From a halophilic archaeon (lineage in GTDB: Archaea; Halobacteriota; Halobacteria; Halobacteriales; Haladaptataceae): a stretch of DNA of 64,000 nucleotides. A program made the translations under genes and the position numbers. Location: contig QNGA01000003.1 of NCBI GenBank assembly GCA_003298465.1, positions 186,001 to 250,000 on the forward strand. Direction: 5' to 3'. The number at the start of each line of letters is the position of its first letter. The first letter of the stretch is position 1. Below are positions 62,411-64,000 of the stretch, piece by piece. Below the pieces are notes generated by a model that worked only from the letters and a program-made list of their open reading frames with translations, searched no databases and was not told the DNA's origin.

Positions 62411-64000
62411 ATGGAGTGGCGAGACGCCGAGGCGGAGTACACGGACCCGGTCATCGACCGGACCACGCTCCCCCGGATGTTCGAGGAGAGCGCGGCGCGA
62501 CACGAGAACCGACCCGCCCAGCAGTACAAGGGCGGCGTCTACGACCGTTCGCTCACCGACACCGCGCTCCCGGCGGCCCCGGCCGGCGAGTTTCGCGCGC
62601 TGTCGTACGCCGAGATGCGCGACGTCGTCCGGAACCTCGCCGCCGGCTTCCGGGACCTCGGCGTCGCGCCCGACGACCGCGTCGGCATCTTCGCGGACAC
62701 CCGGATGGAGTGGGCCCAGTGCGACTTCGGCTTGCTCGCCGCCGGCGCGGTCGTCACGACCGTCTACCGGAGTTCGTCGGTCTCGCAGGTCGAGTACCTG
62801 CTCGACGACCCCGGCGCGTCCGGCGTCGTCGTCGAGAACGCGGAACTGCTCGACCGCGTCGACGCCGCCGACCTCGACCTGTCGTTCGTCGTCGTGATGG
62901 ACCGCCTCCCGGCGGACCACGACGCTCGCGACCGCGACGACGTCTACAGCCTCGCGGCGGTCCACGACCGCGGCGCCGAGGCCTTCGACCGCGAGACCTA
63001 CGAGTCCTGGCTCGACGACCGCGACCTCGGAGACCTCGCCACGCTCATCTACACCAGCGGCACGACCGGCCAACCGAAGGGGGTCCGGCTCTCGCACTGG
63101 AACTTCCGGTCGAACGTCAACCAGTGTCGCAGGCGGTTCGGCCCGCGTCCGGACAAGGACGTGCCGGTCATCGACGAGACGTCGAGCACCGTCTCGTTCC
63201 TGCCGCTGGCGCACGTCTTCGAGCGGATGGCCGGCCACTTCCTGATGTTCGCCAGCGGCGCGACCGTCGCGTACGCCGAGAGTCCGGACACGCTCCGGGA
63301 CGACTTCCAGGCCGTCCGGCCGACGACCGGCACGAGCGTCCCGCGCGTCTACGAGCGCATCTACGACGCCATCCGGTCGCAGGCCGAGGAGACCGAACTC
63401 AAGCGTCGCATCTTCGACTGGGCGACGGACGTGGGCCGGACGTACCACGAGACGGCGGACCCGGGACTCACCCTGCGCGCGAAGAAGGCGCTCGCGGACA
63501 GACTCGTCTTCGACAAGGTGAAAGAGGGGCTGGGCGGTAACGTCGACTTCCTCATCAGCGGTGGCGGCAGCCTCTCGGCCGACCTCTGTGGACTCTACCA
63601 CGGGATGGGGCTGCCCATCCTGGAGGGGTACGGCCTCACCGAGACCGCACCGGTCATCGCCGTCAACCCGCCCGAGGAGCCGAAGATAGGCACCATCGGC
63701 CCGCCCGTCGTCGACGAGCAGGTGACTGTCGACCCGACCGTGGTCGGCGAGGCGTTCGACGACGCCGACGGCGAGGTGGGCGAACTGCTCGTGAAGGGTC
63801 CGAACGTCACGGACGGCTACTGGAACCGGCCCGAGGCGACCGAGGACGCGTTCACCGAGGACGTTCCCGCGAGCGACGCGAACGGGAAGTTGAAAGCGGA
63901 CGGCGCTTCCGGGAAGTGGTTCAGGACGGGCGACATCGTCGAGATTCGCCCCGACGGCTACCTCGAGTTCCGCGAGCGCGCGAAGGGCATCCTCGTGCTA
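62411..64000 (+). CDS. Long-chain acyl-CoA ligase (AMP-forming), C-terminus cut by window edge
   Basis: Activates fatty acids to acyl-CoA via acyl-adenylate. 530 residues are visible: YTSGTTGQPKGV (P-loop-like), SFLPLAHVFERMAGH, ISGGGSLSADLCGLYHGMGLPILEGYGLTETAP and WFRTGDIVEIRPDGYLEFRERAKGILVL. The ATG before EWRDAEAEY is chosen because CTTAAT sits about 26-30 bases upstream as a TATA box; the ATG at 62384 overlaps that element. Confidence 0.93.
   Translation, partial: MEWRDAEAEYTDPVIDRTTLPRMFEESAARHENRPAQQYKGGVYDRSLTDTALPAAPAGEFRALSYAEMRDVVRNLAAGFRDLGVAPDDRVGIFADTRMEWAQCDFGLLAAGAVVTTVYRSSSVSQVEYLLDDPGASGVVVENAELLDRVDAADLDLSFVVVMDRLPADHDARDRDDVYSLAAVHDRGAEAFDRETYESWLDDRDLGDLATLIYTSGTTGQPKGVRLSHWNFRSNVNQCRRRFGPRPDKDVPVIDETSSTVSFLPLAHVFERMAGHFLMFASGATVAYAESPDTLRDDFQAVRPTTGTSVPRVYERIYDAIRSQAEETELKRRIFDWATDVGRTYHETADPGLTLRAKKALADRLVFDKVKEGLGGNVDFLISGGGSLSADLCGLYHGMGLPILEGYGLTETAPVIAVNPPEEPKIGTIGPPVVDEQVTVDPTVVGEAFDDADGEVGELLVKGPNVTDGYWNRPEATEDAFTEDVPASDANGKLKADGASGKWFRTGDIVEIRPDGYLEFRERAKGILVL

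Overview
The window reads as a chromosomal segment of an extremely halophilic archaeon (class Halobacteria). Evidence seen directly: high G+C, proteins very rich in Asp and Glu, an archaeal TFB, TATA elements about 27 bases upstream of start codons with very short or no leaders, and archaeal versions of core enzymes (HMG-CoA reductase, split GMP synthase, type II methionine aminopeptidase). Haloarchaea-type families are also present: a HalOD1 output domain, a PGF-CTERM surface protein and small zinc-ribbon proteins. Genus cannot be fixed from the sequence alone. I saw no rRNA, tRNA, CRISPR array, insertion sequence or prophage.

Layout. 1-24 kb is mostly housekeeping: carA (cut by the left edge) diverging from an Lrp-type regulator, uppP, a BtuF-like binding protein, tfb, a solo CTAG-type m4C DNA methyltransferase, aroD, pyk, a GYD protein, metS, tmk, small membrane proteins and a tightly coupled pyrG-guaAB-small-protein operon. 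These are followed by a hydrolase/PspA divergent pair sharing one TATA box, a membrane protein, thrS, a DUF3311/sodium-symporter pair and a sugar-phosphate isomerase-like gene with a perfect inverted repeat upstream.

22.6-37.2 kb is a surface-polysaccharide/glycan locus with a complete Wzx/Wzy-type logic: polyprenyl-phosphate sugar transferase, epimerase, three glycosyltransferases, a flippase, a polymerase-like membrane protein and three alkaline-phosphatase-superfamily (sulfatase-like) proteins. A Tat-exported, Thr-rich PGF-CTERM surface protein sits at its end. Intergenic DNA here is markedly AT-rich compared with the rest.

37.3-42.3 kb holds a DUF5817-like zinc-ribbon gene, two previously easy-to-miss tandem genes for 46-47-residue single-span membrane proteins that are clear paralogs of each other, hmgA, a GNAT acetyltransferase, trkA, and directly after it a heavily decayed trkH pseudogene. 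42.5-53.3 kb carries map, an isoaspartyl peptidase, an amidohydrolase, a trypsin-fold protein without a signal peptide, a purine-salvage-like run (phosphoribosyltransferase, HD hydrolase, methylthioadenosine phosphorylase, HIT protein), a cation diffusion facilitator and an S9 peptidase. 53.4-64 kb has a HalOD1 protein with a small partner, a 560-base stretch without a gene, a winged-helix membrane protein, purL, a GH13 alpha-glucosidase, a half-size DMT transporter, serS, a metallo-beta-lactamase-fold hydrolase and a long-chain acyl-CoA ligase cut by the right edge.

Best leads for something undescribed: the pair of tiny paralogous membrane proteins; the trkH relic beside an intact trkA; the symmetric single-TATA divergent promoter; perfect palindromes in two divergent intergenic regions; and strong CTAG scarcity in a window that itself encodes a putative CTAG methyltransferase.
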